Shown here in pieces: positions 19,140 through 35,032 of a DNA stretch of 64,000 bases. The notes beneath the pieces are model-generated. The model was not told the DNA's origin. It saw only the letters and a list, made by a program, of their open reading frames with translations, and searched no databases. The stretch's first letter is position 1; each line of letters opens with the position of its first letter. Where the stretch lies: assembly GCF_002260845.1 (NCBI RefSeq), contig NZ_BEDT01000006.1:1-64000 (forward strand). Reading direction: 5' to 3'. This DNA comes from Pseudolactococcus reticulitermitis (GTDB taxonomy: Bacteria; Bacillota; Bacilli; Lactobacillales; Streptococcaceae). Both the position numbers and the translations under genes were made by a program.

Positions 19140-20735
19140 TTAAATATCTCGTTTGCGATAAATCAAGCTACTGAACGCCAGTAAAGCCAGAGCTACGACG
19201 CCCATGACAATCACGTAGTGCCAGTCCATCAAATCGACTGGCAACCTTGGCACCCAGTAAAAAGGCGTGACTTGGTGCCAGGTTTTGCCGAGTTTCATCA
19301 GGCTACCGAGATAATCGATGATAAAGCTGGCTATCAAATAAACCCAGGCGATGTCTAGTAATTTTCGGTTAATGGCGATTAAAACTGTCGCGAGACTGGC
19401 AAAAACGAGGAGAGTGGGGAGATAGGCCGAAGCGGCTGTCAACACGGTGGCGAGCGGTATGGGTTTGCTCATCACGGTAGCCGAAGCCAAGTACAGCCCC
19501 AAGCCGCCAAGTTCTGCGATGACTGTGCCCACCAGAACCGCAAGTCCCCATGTGCTCAAAAGGAGTTTGGTGCGTGACGTTTTCAGAAATAACAAGTCCA
19601 AGCGTCCTAAGCGTTCGTCCTTGGCAAGGCGACCAACCAGACTGATAACTGGCACGACTGATAAAACGACCAGCACCATTAAAATCGTCCCCATGAATTG
19701 CTCTGCTAGATTAAACTTAGGATTTTCGACAAACATGGCTTTAATCGTCGCATTGGTCTTGACAAACTTATCAATGTCACCAAAAATCGAGCCGTAGGTC
19801 GCGCCCATGATAAACAGGCCGATGCCCCAAATCATCAGCTGGCCTTGCGCATTTTTGGCAACGAAACCGAGGGTGCTGCTGTAAAGCCAGCTGGCGCGGT
19901 GGGGCTTTTCTTTCTCGCTGAAAATGCTACCTGAGATGTCACGATGGTGCTGCAAATACAGCGCCATCAGGCTTAGACACCCTGCCAAAAACAGCGGTGC
20001 TAGAAGATAGAGACCATGGTTCCCGACGGAGGAGCTGGTTAGATAGACCCAGGCAAGCGGGTTAAGGCGAGAGAACATGAGCGTTGCGCTGGACAAATCG
20101 GTGAAAGCACGGGCGATGTAGAGGGCGCCGAGGAGCCCGAAAGTCACGTTTCGAGCGGTGCTTGCGGTATCGAAAAGTTGTGCGATTAGCAAGGCGAGCG
20201 CTGAAAATAGGAGACCGGTCATGCCTAAACCAAAGCCGTATAGCAAGTTTGCGGTCAGGCTAAAGCCATCGGATGCGTGGGTTAAGGCGGTCATGCCAGC
20301 TGTGATGAGGAGACCGCTCGCCAGATAAAAGCCTGTCAGCTCCAGTAAAACGGCGCCGGCTTGCGTCAATTTGCCGACGGGAAAACTAAGGATAAGTTCG
20401 CTCAAGCCTTCCTCTTCCTCCGCGCGTGTGCGAGATAGGACGTGCAAGATGCCCACGATAATGAAAATCAGCGCTGTAAATAAGGTCATTTCCTGAAAAT
20501 AGAAACTGGCGAGGGTAACGGTTTGCGCTGTCGCCTCGGTCGGGCCGACCAAGGCAATCATAGCTGGATTTTTCAGCGTCTCAAACATGGCTAAAAGGTC
20601 AGCCTTGGTGCTGTAAATATCTTTCATCATCGGTGCATAAAAGACGGCAAAATAAACCAAGCCAACCAAGTTAAGGCTTAATTTTTTCCAATCTTTTTTC
20701 ACTAAATTTCTGAAAATGAGCGCAAAATTTGTCAT
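19140..20735 (-). CDS. ABC-2 type exporter permease
   Basis: 531 residues with about twelve hydrophobic segments in two halves, each opening with a cytoplasmic stretch. The size and pattern match the large ABC-2 permeases of the drug and antibiotic exporter class (tetronasin or SpyB type) that work with one separate ATPase. Its start overlaps the ATPase gene by four bases (ATGA type). The substrate cannot be told from sequence. The divergent TetR gene probably controls it. Confidence 0.82.
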   Translation of the reverse strand: MTNFALIFRNLVKKDWKKLSLNLVGLVYFAVFYAPMMKDIYSTKADLLAMFETLKNPAMIALVGPTEATAQTVTLASFYFQEMTLFTALIFIIVGILHVLSRTRAEEEEGLSELILSFPVGKLTQAGAVLLELTGFYLASGLLITAGMTALTHASDGFSLTANLLYGFGLGMTGLLFSALALLIAQLFDTASTARNVTFGLLGALYIARAFTDLSSATLMFSRLNPLAWVYLTSSSVGNHGLYLLAPLFLAGCLSLMALYLQHHRDISGSIFSEKEKPHRASWLYSSTLGFVAKNAQGQLMIWGIGLFIMGATYGSIFGDIDKFVKTNATIKAMFVENPKFNLAEQFMGTILMVLVVLSVVPVISLVGRLAKDERLGRLDLLFLKTSRTKLLLSTWGLAVLVGTVIAELGGLGLYLASATVMSKPIPLATVLTAASAYLPTLLVFASLATVLIAINRKLLDIAWVYLIASFIIDYLGSLMKLGKTWHQVTPFYWVPRLPVDLMDWHYVIVMGVVALALLAFSSLIYRKRDI

Positions 20736-21628
20736 AAGGCATCACCGCTTTCAGCGTATTTATCCATGAACAATTCGTCAAGTGTCGGTTTTTGCGTGTC
20801 AATTTTGAGAATTTCTTGCCCTGCCAGATAGGTCATGACCGCTGATACACCCGCATCATCTAGTAAAAACGTCGCTGTGTTACCTGAGATTTGAAGCTGG
20901 CTCACGCTCGGAAAATCACGTAGCTCCGATAAGTCAGACGCCGTTGTCACCGTCATCTTCGACTGGGTAATCGACTTCAACTCCTGCAAACTGCCCCGCT
21001 CGATAATTTCGCCATTTTTGATGATGACAATGGTATCAGCGAGTTTTTCAACTTCTGACAAGATGTGCGAGGAGAGCAAAATCGCCTTGCCGGCTTGTTT
21101 CAGGCGTTTGACTTCATTTTGAAAGACATTTTCCATCAGCGGATCAAGCCCGCTCGTCGGTTCATCAAAGATATAGAGGTCAGCCTCAGTCGCCAGTGCT
21201 GAAATCAGGGCGATTTTCTGCTTATTACCCTTGGAATAGGCTTTGGCTTTTTTGTTGATGTCAAACTCAAAGGCTTTGATCAGTTCAGCCTGCTTGTCGA
21301 GGTTGACATTTTGACGCAGTTTGGCAAAGAGTGCCAAAATATCGCCACCGCGCATGTTAGCCCAGACATTGGTTTCCCCGGGAACATAGGCGATTTTTTC
21401 GTGAATACTGTCTGCCGCGGCGAAGACGTCCTGTCCAAAAATGGTGACGGTGCCGCCATCTCTTTTCAGCAGACCCAGCAGCGTTCTGATCGTCGTGGAC
21501 TTGCCTGCACCGTTCGGCCCCAGAAACCCAACGACTTCACCCGCATTGACGGTAAAAGTCACATCTTTCAAGGCTTGAAACTTGCCAAATGACTTTTTTA
21601 GATGTTCTATTTTAATCATTTCTTTCAT
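20732..21628 (-). CDS. ABC transporter ATP-binding protein
   Basis: 298 residues. Walker A GPNGAGKST (about 41-49), signature YSKGNKQK (about 134-141, a variant of LSGGQ), Walker B LYIFDEP and the H-loop His in LLSSHIL are present. A C-terminal regulatory extension follows. The family drives efflux through the adjacent ABC-2 permease. Upstream in-frame codons exist, but GAGGAG is correctly placed only for the ATG at 21628. The TAAAAT promoter at 21658-21685 faces the tetR promoter. Confidence 0.9.
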   Translation of the reverse strand: MKEMIKIEHLKKSFGKFQALKDVTFTVNAGEVVGFLGPNGAGKSTTIRTLLGLLKRDGGTVTIFGQDVFAAADSIHEKIAYVPGETNVWANMRGGDILALFAKLRQNVNLDKQAELIKAFEFDINKKAKAYSKGNKQKIALISALATEADLYIFDEPTSGLDPLMENVFQNEVKRLKQAGKAILLSSHILSEVEKLADTIVIIKNGEIIERGSLQELKSITQSKMTVTTASDLSELRDFPSVSQLQISGNTATFLLDDAGVSAVMTYLAGQEILKIDTQKPTLDELFMDKYAESGDAL

Positions 21629-21657
21629 TTTGAACTCTCCTCTGATATATAGTTCAT

Positions 21658-21731
21658 ATTTTACACTTTTAATGGCATTTGTCAACTCGTTTTGTACTCA
21701 TATTGACAAATCAGTTCAAAAGTTTTATCAT
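21658..21731. promoter_or_regulatory. Divergent promoters of the ABC exporter and tetR
   Basis: Minus strand: TTGACA (21680-21685), 16 bases, TAAAAT (21658-21663). Plus strand: TTGACA (21703-21708), 17 bases, TATCAT (21726-21731). The two -35 boxes form a 9-base inverted repeat, ATTTGTCAA and TTGACAAAT, with 17 bases between. This is a natural place for the TetR operator. The tetR -10 ends six bases before its ATG. Confidence 0.7.
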
Positions 21732-21737
21732 AAGACT

Positions 21738-22313
21738 ATGAATGGTTATACCAAAAACAAATTAGAGAAGATGGCGAAAATTGAGCGGGTGACGCTTGAT
21801 TTGCTGAATCAATTTCCGATTAAAACTATTGCAATGACTGATATTGCACAGGCTGCTGGCGTTTCCAAGGTCACGATTTTCAACTATTATGACAGCAAAC
21901 AAATGTTGATTAAAAAAGTCATTTTTGACCATTTTCAGATGATTTATGATCAGTACGACAGGATTGTTAGCTCAGATTTATCTTTCGAGGCAGCTTACCG
22001 TGCCATCACGCAGTTTCAACTGGCGGCGATGCAGCAAAATACTGCCTGTCTCAACCAAAATATCATGACGCTCTACGCCACTGATCCGACTTTTTACGAC
22101 CAAGCTGCACGTGACCAGTCTCAGCAACTCATGCTCGCCTTGATTGGAAAAGGGCGGACAGACGGTTTCATCAATCCTCGCTATTCTGATGATACGATTT
22201 TGAGTCTTTTTCAAATTTACAGCGAGGGCATGAAAATTTTTGGCGAGACGCCCGACAAACTCCTTGCCATGACCGATGATTTGACTGCGATTTTTTTGAA
22301 TGGTTTGAGATGA
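21738..22313 (+). CDS. TetR family transcriptional regulator
   Basis: 191 residues from the ATG chosen here. The N-terminal helix-turn-helix is clear (IAMTDIAQAAGVSKVTIFNYY, about residues 35-55). The C-terminal ligand domain is not assignable. An open frame continues 52 codons upstream, but that part overlaps the promoter and the ABC gene and has unlikely composition. There is no ribosome-binding site, and the promoter predicts a leaderless message. Divergent orientation points to repression of the ABC exporter. Confidence 0.85.
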   Translation: MNGYTKNKLEKMAKIERVTLDLLNQFPIKTIAMTDIAQAAGVSKVTIFNYYDSKQMLIKKVIFDHFQMIYDQYDRIVSSDLSFEAAYRAITQFQLAAMQQNTACLNQNIMTLYATDPTFYDQAARDQSQQLMLALIGKGRTDGFINPRYSDDTILSLFQIYSEGMKIFGETPDKLLAMTDDLTAIFLNGLR

Positions 22314-22322
22314 CTTATCAAC

Positions 22323-22351
22323 TAAAGCTTTAGCCTGTATGCTAAGGCTTT
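22323..22351 (+). terminator. tetR terminator
   Basis: AAGCTTTAGC pairs with GCTAAGGCTT around a short loop, followed by T5 on the plus strand. Confidence 0.65.
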
Positions 22352-22358
22352 TTGAGTA

Positions 22359-22386
22359 CCAAAAAAGCCAACCGAGGTCGACTTTT
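22359..22386 (-). terminator. Terminator of the beta-glucoside operon
   Basis: On the minus strand AAGTCGACC pairs with GGTTGGCTT (some G-U) and a T6 run follows, 13 bases after the last bgl gene. Confidence 0.6.
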
Positions 22387-22398
22387 CTATTATATCAA

Positions 22399-23862
<1,464 letters not shown>

Positions 23863-23892
23863 TTAATCCAGTTTATAACGAGCAACACCTTT

Positions 23893-26197
<2,305 letters not shown>

Positions 26198-26209
26198 CTA
26201 TTTTCTAGC

Positions 26210-27664
<1,455 letters not shown>

Positions 27665-27697
27665 TTAATTTAATAGATTATTTACACTTACTTGTGC

Positions 27698-27723
27698 AAA
27701 TAGTACGCCTAGGCGTACTATTT
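27698..27723. other. Perfect palindrome between bglF and the first hydrolase gene
   Basis: Arms AAATAGTACGCC and GGCGTACTATTT are separated by only TA. Without a strong T run it is a poor terminator. It may be an RNA-processing or stabilising hairpin, or a protein-binding site. Confidence 0.5.
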
Positions 27724-27766
27724 GATTTGACAGTTTGATCCCCGTTATTCACATGTACAGTCTGAC

Positions 27767-29779
<2,013 letters not shown>

Positions 29780-29808
29780 TCAAGGGCAAGACGCCCGAAT
29801 GAACATAG

Positions 29809-30654
29809 TTAAGTAGTTTGTGGCACAATCCGCGCCAGATGAATCGTGAGATAGGTCTGTTCATCTTTTGAAACCTGATAGCCACGCGTTTTATTTAAGA
29901 AACCAACGATTTTAAGCGTTGTTTCATAACTCTCAGGAAATCTTTCAACAATCATCTCAAAGAGACTGTCATCGCTATTAGGCAAGGTCGTCCCATCATC
30001 AAGCAAGACGCGTTCGCTGAAAAATTTGAGATGGGTCACAAACCGCTGGAAGAAAATATCTTCTTCATTAATCGCAACTTTTAAGCTATATTTGACAATC
30101 GTCAGCATTTCTTCCATCAGTTTCGTCAGTTCTGACGCGCTAGAGTTGCCTCGACCAAGCTCACTATTGACGATATGCATGGCAATGAAACCCGCCTCAT
30201 CATCCGTATCAAGCAAGTGTGGCAGGTCAAACTTCTTTGCGATGTCAGCGACTGCTTTTTTCCCGATGCTAAATTCCGTCGGAAAGAAACGTTTGATATC
30301 CCAAAGCAAGAAATTCTTGATGACAAAACCATCTGACGCACGGAGTTGTGTGGCGTTAATGTGATCCGCTAGGGACAGAAAAAGGGAATCATTGATTTTG
30401 CCAGGAATTTTTTCCTTGGCCAAAGTAATGACTTTATCGGTAATCACAAAAATCTCATCAGGAATACCAGCGAGTAGCTCATCAATACGACTACTCTCAT
30501 CACCTTGCAGTGTATAACATTTTTCAATCTTATCCACCGCGATATCATCACCAATCTTCTTACCAAATGCTAGACCACGCCCCATAGCAACGACTTCTGC
30601 TTGATCTTTTTCGGTAATAACAACATTGTTATTCAGAATTTTACTGATTTGCAT
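29809..30654 (-). CDS. Transcription antiterminator, BglG/LicT family
   Basis: 281 residues. The N-terminal co-antiterminator RNA-binding domain (about 1-55, MQISKILNNNVVI) is followed by two PRD domains. Their phosphorylatable His residues are visible as DHINA, HIVNSELG, THLKFF and TIHLARI. In the family, EIIB-type phosphorylation at PRD1 inactivates and HPr phosphorylation at PRD2 activates, so the protein opens the operon when beta-glucosides are present. It is the first gene of the operon. Its own leader carries a RAT-like site, a terminator and a cre box. Confidence 0.93.
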   Translation of the reverse strand: MQISKILNNNVVITEKDQAEVVAMGRGLAFGKKIGDDIAVDKIEKCYTLQGDESSRIDELLAGIPDEIFVITDKVITLAKEKIPGKINDSLFLSLADHINATQLRASDGFVIKNFLLWDIKRFFPTEFSIGKKAVADIAKKFDLPHLLDTDDEAGFIAMHIVNSELGRGNSSASELTKLMEEMLTIVKYSLKVAINEEDIFFQRFVTHLKFFSERVLLDDGTTLPNSDDSLFEMIVERFPESYETTLKIVGFLNKTRGYQVSKDEQTYLTIHLARIVPQTT

Positions 30655-30681
30655 AACTTAACCCCATCTTTTTAAACAGAT

Positions 30682-30728
30682 AAAAAATAGACCAAAAACG
30701 ATAGGCATTCCTATCTGTCCTTGGTCTA
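30682..30728 (-). terminator. Leader terminator before licT
   Basis: TAGACCAA pairs with TTGGTCTA, with an inner stem GATAGG/CCTATC, followed by T6 on the minus strand. It lies between the promoter and licT, so it must be bypassed for operon expression. Confidence 0.75.
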
Positions 30729-30751
30729 GCTTAACTTAATAATAACTACCC
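30723..30751 (-). promoter_or_regulatory. RAT-like antiterminator site of licT
   Basis: GGGTAGTTAT, then TATTAAGTTA, then AGCTAGACC follows the order of the second RAT at 29693-29720 with several changes. Its last six bases are the first arm of the leader terminator, the overlap required for antitermination. Confidence 0.5.
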
Positions 30752-30768
30752 TCGTTCTGCTTAAATCC

Positions 30769-30798
30769 ATCTTATCACTTTTATGTAAGCGTTGTCAA
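30769..30798 (-). promoter_or_regulatory. Operon promoter overlapped by a cre site
   Basis: TTGACA (30793-30798), 18 bases, TAAGAT (30769-30774) on the minus strand. The plus-strand 14-mer TGTAAGCGTTGTCA (30784-30797) fits the cre consensus TGWAANCGNTNWCA at every position and covers the -35 box. CcpA repression in the presence of glucose is expected. Confidence 0.75.
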
Positions 30799-30810
30799 TA
30801 GCTAAATAAC

Positions 30811-30844
30811 AAAAAATCTCCTAATTCCCGAAGGACTAGAAGAT
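30811..30844 (-). terminator. guaB terminator
   Basis: ATCTTCTAGTCC pairs with GGAATTAGGAGAT around TTCG and is followed by T6 on the minus strand. Confidence 0.8.
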
Positions 30845-30852
30845 GTTTAGGC

Positions 30853-32385
<1,533 letters not shown>

Positions 32386-32400
32386 TTAGATATTGTTACT

Positions 32401-32428
32401 ATTTTATCACGCTATCTGACTTTGTCAA
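32401..32428 (-). promoter_or_regulatory. guaB promoter
   Basis: TTGACA (32423-32428), 16 bases, TAAAAT (32401-32406) on the minus strand. Confidence 0.7.
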
Positions 32429-32470
32429 TACATTTGCTTTAACTGATGTTTGAAACATGATGGAACGTTC

Positions 32471-32508
32471 AAAAATAAGCCTAGCCCCCAATGCACCCTG
32501 CTTATTTT
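32471..32508 (-). terminator. Terminator of the DUF1275 gene cluster
   Basis: AATAAGC pairs with GCTTATT across a G-rich loop, with T5 following on the minus strand, two bases beyond the stop codon. Confidence 0.6.
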
Positions 32509-32509
32509 C

Positions 32510-33187
32510 CTATTCAAAACTATCCACTTTTTCCAAATACAGCACCAAATTAAAGCCGAAGATAACAGGCAACAAGGCATAAAGGGCATTTTCATCAAAC
32601 TGATGGGCTAAAACCGTCGAGATGAAGACACCCAGACAGAAACCTGCGATAATCAGAAAAGTATAACCACCACGCTTTAAAATCTCAGGCTTTCGCTCAA
32701 CCAATCCCTGCACGATGAAAACCGACATATTTTTCAGATTACCTGTCATCATCGTATTGGTATAAGGCACTCCCCGCATGCGTTTGAAAGATTCCAGCTG
32801 AACCGCAGCGATGAAAGAAAGCGACAGCACCGTCCATTCTGAGGCAACAAATTTTGCCATGATAGCAGTGATCAGCACCCCCATAAAAATAATTAACCCA
32901 GCTAAGGCATGCCAACGCAAATGTCTGTTTTGCACAGCAAATTGCCGCGCAAAATAAGTAAACACAGCGCCTAACATAAAGGCAAAAATCGGCAGTAAAT
33001 AATTGCCCGCTACCTTAAAATCGCCCTCTGCCAGACTTTTCATTAAATAAATGAAATTCCCCGTTTGTAAGCCAGCAAACCGTTTCCCCTGCGTCACAAA
33101 GGTATAGGCGTCCAGAAAACCACTCATAAAAGTAATCAGAACTGCCACACGCACCCGTTCAAAAATCCGATAGTTTTTAGTCGTCAA
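32510..33187 (-). CDS. DUF1275 (YoaK-type) membrane protein
   Basis: 225 residues with six hydrophobic segments. The opening GFLDAYTFVTQGKRFAGLQTGNFI and the MMTGNLKN segment are the DUF1275 hallmarks. Function is unknown in the family. It overlaps the end of the DNA alkylation-repair gene by 11 bases, so the two are co-translated. No signal for a partner or substrate. Confidence 0.82.
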   Translation of the reverse strand: MTTKNYRIFERVRVAVLITFMSGFLDAYTFVTQGKRFAGLQTGNFIYLMKSLAEGDFKVAGNYLLPIFAFMLGAVFTYFARQFAVQNRHLRWHALAGLIIFMGVLITAIMAKFVASEWTVLSLSFIAAVQLESFKRMRGVPYTNTMMTGNLKNMSVFIVQGLVERKPEILKRGGYTFLIIAGFCLGVFISTVLAHQFDENALYALLPVIFGFNLVLYLEKVDSFE

Positions 33188-33830
33188 GATGCTTACTTCC
33201 CTCTCGTATAGCTAATTTTGCCATGTTGGCTTGATTGTCGCTAATAAACGCACGCACCCAATCTGGTGCAACTTTCGAATATTCACGCAAACTCCAACCA
33301 ATCGCCTTGTTAATGAAAAATTCGTCTGACCCAACATTATTTTTGATGATTGCCGCTAATAAATCAGCATCTGTTTCAAGCTTAAAGCCTAGCTGATGGT
33401 CAATCGCAAGTCTGCGAATCCAAAAATTATCGTCTTGTGACCAGTCTAGCATGATTGCCTTGGCTTGTGGAAAACGCTGCACAATACTGCCCACGTCTTC
33501 ATCCAGAAAATCAATCGAATCCCACCACGATTTTTGGATGGCTAGTGCATAAAGTCTATCCAAATCAGCCAAGGTCAGCCATTTCTGAACTTTTTTCAGA
33601 TAATCACCAGCCAGATACTGAAATTCACGATAGTCTAAAGCCCATAACTTCTCCACAAGCGCCCAATCAACACACCCTGCTTTGGCTTTTTCCCGCAGAA
33701 AATCTTTGGACAACGCCCTACGTTCGGGTGTTTTAATCCCCAGAAATTCAAAGTGATTTTTCATGTAGCGCTTCATGCCTGACGCATTGTCCGAATTTTG
33801 ATGCGCTAAAAAAGTCTCAATGATGGTCAT
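33177..33830 (-). CDS. DNA alkylation repair protein (AlkD-like)
   Basis: 217 residues of HEAT-like alpha helices. WWDSIDFL and DNFWIRRLAIDHQLGF match the AlkD/AlkC-like family (PF08713), glycosylases that remove positively charged alkylated bases. The WW-D pair and the conserved Asp/Arg of the active cleft are present. It overlaps its neighbours on both sides (11 and 14 bases). Substrate range is not inferable. Confidence 0.85.
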   Translation of the reverse strand: MTIIETFLAHQNSDNASGMKRYMKNHFEFLGIKTPERRALSKDFLREKAKAGCVDWALVEKLWALDYREFQYLAGDYLKKVQKWLTLADLDRLYALAIQKSWWDSIDFLDEDVGSIVQRFPQAKAIMLDWSQDDNFWIRRLAIDHQLGFKLETDADLLAAIIKNNVGSDEFFINKAIGWSLREYSKVAPDWVRAFISDNQANMAKLAIREGSKHLDD

Positions 33831-34260
33831 TTTTCACCTGCTTAAACTGTTTTTCCCTCGAGTTAAATTCATACTGATAGGTTTTATTAGCCCCACCGTT
33901 TGTAGTGATAAGCGCATGATCATCGCTTGACCAAATTATCGAGAGCTGAGCCACACCGTCGTTATTATAGGTCGTCCCAATCTTGATTTTAGCCCTAGTC
34001 CTTGCTTCTTTTAAGGTAACACTAGAATAGACATCACCACCCCAATACGTCATGTCGCCATAGCGAACCGCCGTCACCCGATAAGTACCATTGGGCGACT
34101 TATCAACCCGCAGGACATGCTTTTCAACAAACAACTTATAAACAGGATACCCCACAAATAATGTCAGCAAACTCGCAGCAAGCGCTAAAAAGATGATAAA
34201 AGTTAGACCACAGCCCTTAGCACGTTCAGCGGCAACATCCGCTTCAAGTAAGTCTGTCAT
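33817..34260 (-). CDS. Membrane-anchored protein of unknown function
   Basis: 147 residues. A short cytoplasmic N-terminus with a lone Cys (KGCGL) precedes one membrane helix (about 19-44). An extracellular domain of about 100 residues follows, with [20 protein letters not shown] and repeated short beta strands. I do not recognise the family with confidence; the outer domain looks like the small beta proteins found next to rlmH in other Firmicutes. It overlaps rlmH by four bases and the AlkD gene by 14. Confidence 0.65.
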   Translation of the reverse strand: MTDLLEADVAAERAKGCGLTFIIFLALAASLLTLFVGYPVYKLFVEKHVLRVDKSPNGTYRVTAVRYGDMTYWGGDVYSSVTLKEARTRAKIKIGTTYNNDGVAQLSIIWSSDDHALITTNGGANKTYQYEFNSREKQFKQVKNDHH

Positions 34261-34733
34261 TTATGGTAAGGGCTCCCTTCGCGAATCATAAACGCACGAT
34301 AGATTTGTTCGACTAGCACGAGCCGCATCAATTGATGTGGTAAGGTAATCCGACCAAAACTAATCAGGGCATTGGCCCGTTTTTTAACCCGAGGATCCAA
34401 TCCCAAACTGCCACCAATGATAAAGACAAGTGTTGAAGATTGTTGCATGGCTTGCTCCAGACTGGTAGATAAGTCCTCTGATGAGATGAGCTTCCCCTCA
34501 ATCGCCAGCGAATAGACAAAATCACGATCTGTGAGTTTTGCCAGAATGCGATCGCCTTCTTTAGCCAAAATCTGGGCATTTTCTTTAGCCGACGCCTTAT
34601 CAGGCGTTTTTTCATCCGCCAGTTCAACGATTTCGACCTGACCAAAACGCGACAGCCGCTTGACATATTCTGCAATCCCCGCTGTCAGGTACTTTTCTTT
34701 CAATTTGCCAACACTAATAATCTTTATTCTCAT
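34257..34733 (-). CDS. rlmH: 23S rRNA pseudouridine-1915 N3-methyltransferase
   Basis: 158 residues of the SPOUT class, the normal length. It methylates pseudouridine 1915 in helix 69 of 23S r[14 protein letters not shown] is the SAM-binding knot motif, and [17 protein letters not shown] forms the C-terminal knot. The in-frame extension of 15 codons upstream is rejected, because the ATG at 34733 lies six bases after an extended -10 box (TGGTATAAT) and gives the standard N-terminus [12 protein letters not shown]. No ribosome-binding site, so probably leaderless. Confidence 0.94.
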   Translation of the reverse strand: MRIKIISVGKLKEKYLTAGIAEYVKRLSRFGQVEIVELADEKTPDKASAKENAQILAKEGDRILAKLTDRDFVYSLAIEGKLISSEDLSTSLEQAMQQSSTLVFIIGGSLGLDPRVKKRANALISFGRITLPHQLMRLVLVEQIYRAFMIREGSPYHK

Positions 34734-34739
34734 GAGTTT

Positions 34740-34748
34740 ATTATACCA
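34740..34748 (-). promoter_or_regulatory. rlmH extended -10 promoter
   Basis: TGGTATAAT on the minus strand, ending six bases before the ATG. No clear -35 box. Confidence 0.6.
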
Positions 34749-34765
34749 AAAAACCAAGCGCATTT

Positions 34766-34911
34766 TTATCCACAGCATAAAAGAAATGTAAGGCTGTGAA
34801 AACTTGATTTATCCACATTTTCACAAAAGTTTCCACATATTTGTGGAAAAGTCATGGATTTTTACACACTTGTTCACAAAACAAAGACTTTCTCCACAAA
34901 AATGTGCATAA
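34766..34911. promoter_or_regulatory. Cluster of DnaA boxes
   Basis: Three perfect TTATNCACA boxes lie at 34766-34774, 34809-34817 (both plus, TTATCCACA) and 34903-34911 (minus, TTATGCACA). One-mismatch boxes lie at 34842-34850 (minus), 34870-34878 and 34890-34898. All are within 146 bases of AT-rich sequence between divergent rlmH and htrA. No gene in this stretch. Confidence 0.75.
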
Positions 34912-34963
34912 CTTTCTAACTATGAGGCAAATCACTTCACTAAATACTTAACAAATGCTTAAT

Positions 34964-34996
34964 TTTAAGGTATGATTAAGTGGTATAAGATAAACT
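34964..34996 (+). promoter_or_regulatory. CiaR-type site and htrA promoter
   Basis: TTTAAG (34964-34969), five bases, ATTAAG (34975-34980) matches the direct repeat bound by CiaR in streptococci (NTTAAG-N5-WTTAAG). A candidate -10 TAAACT follows ten bases later (34991-34996). htrA is a classic CiaR target in streptococci. Confidence 0.55.
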
Positions 34997-35032
34997 TAAC
35001 CTATCAACAATAAAAAACAAAGGAAGTGACAC

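Noticed and set aside
34766-34911. Calling the DnaA-box cluster a functional oriC
   Set aside because: No dnaA, dnaN or parB nearby and ribosomal genes on both sides share the minus strand, so the origin claim is left as a question.
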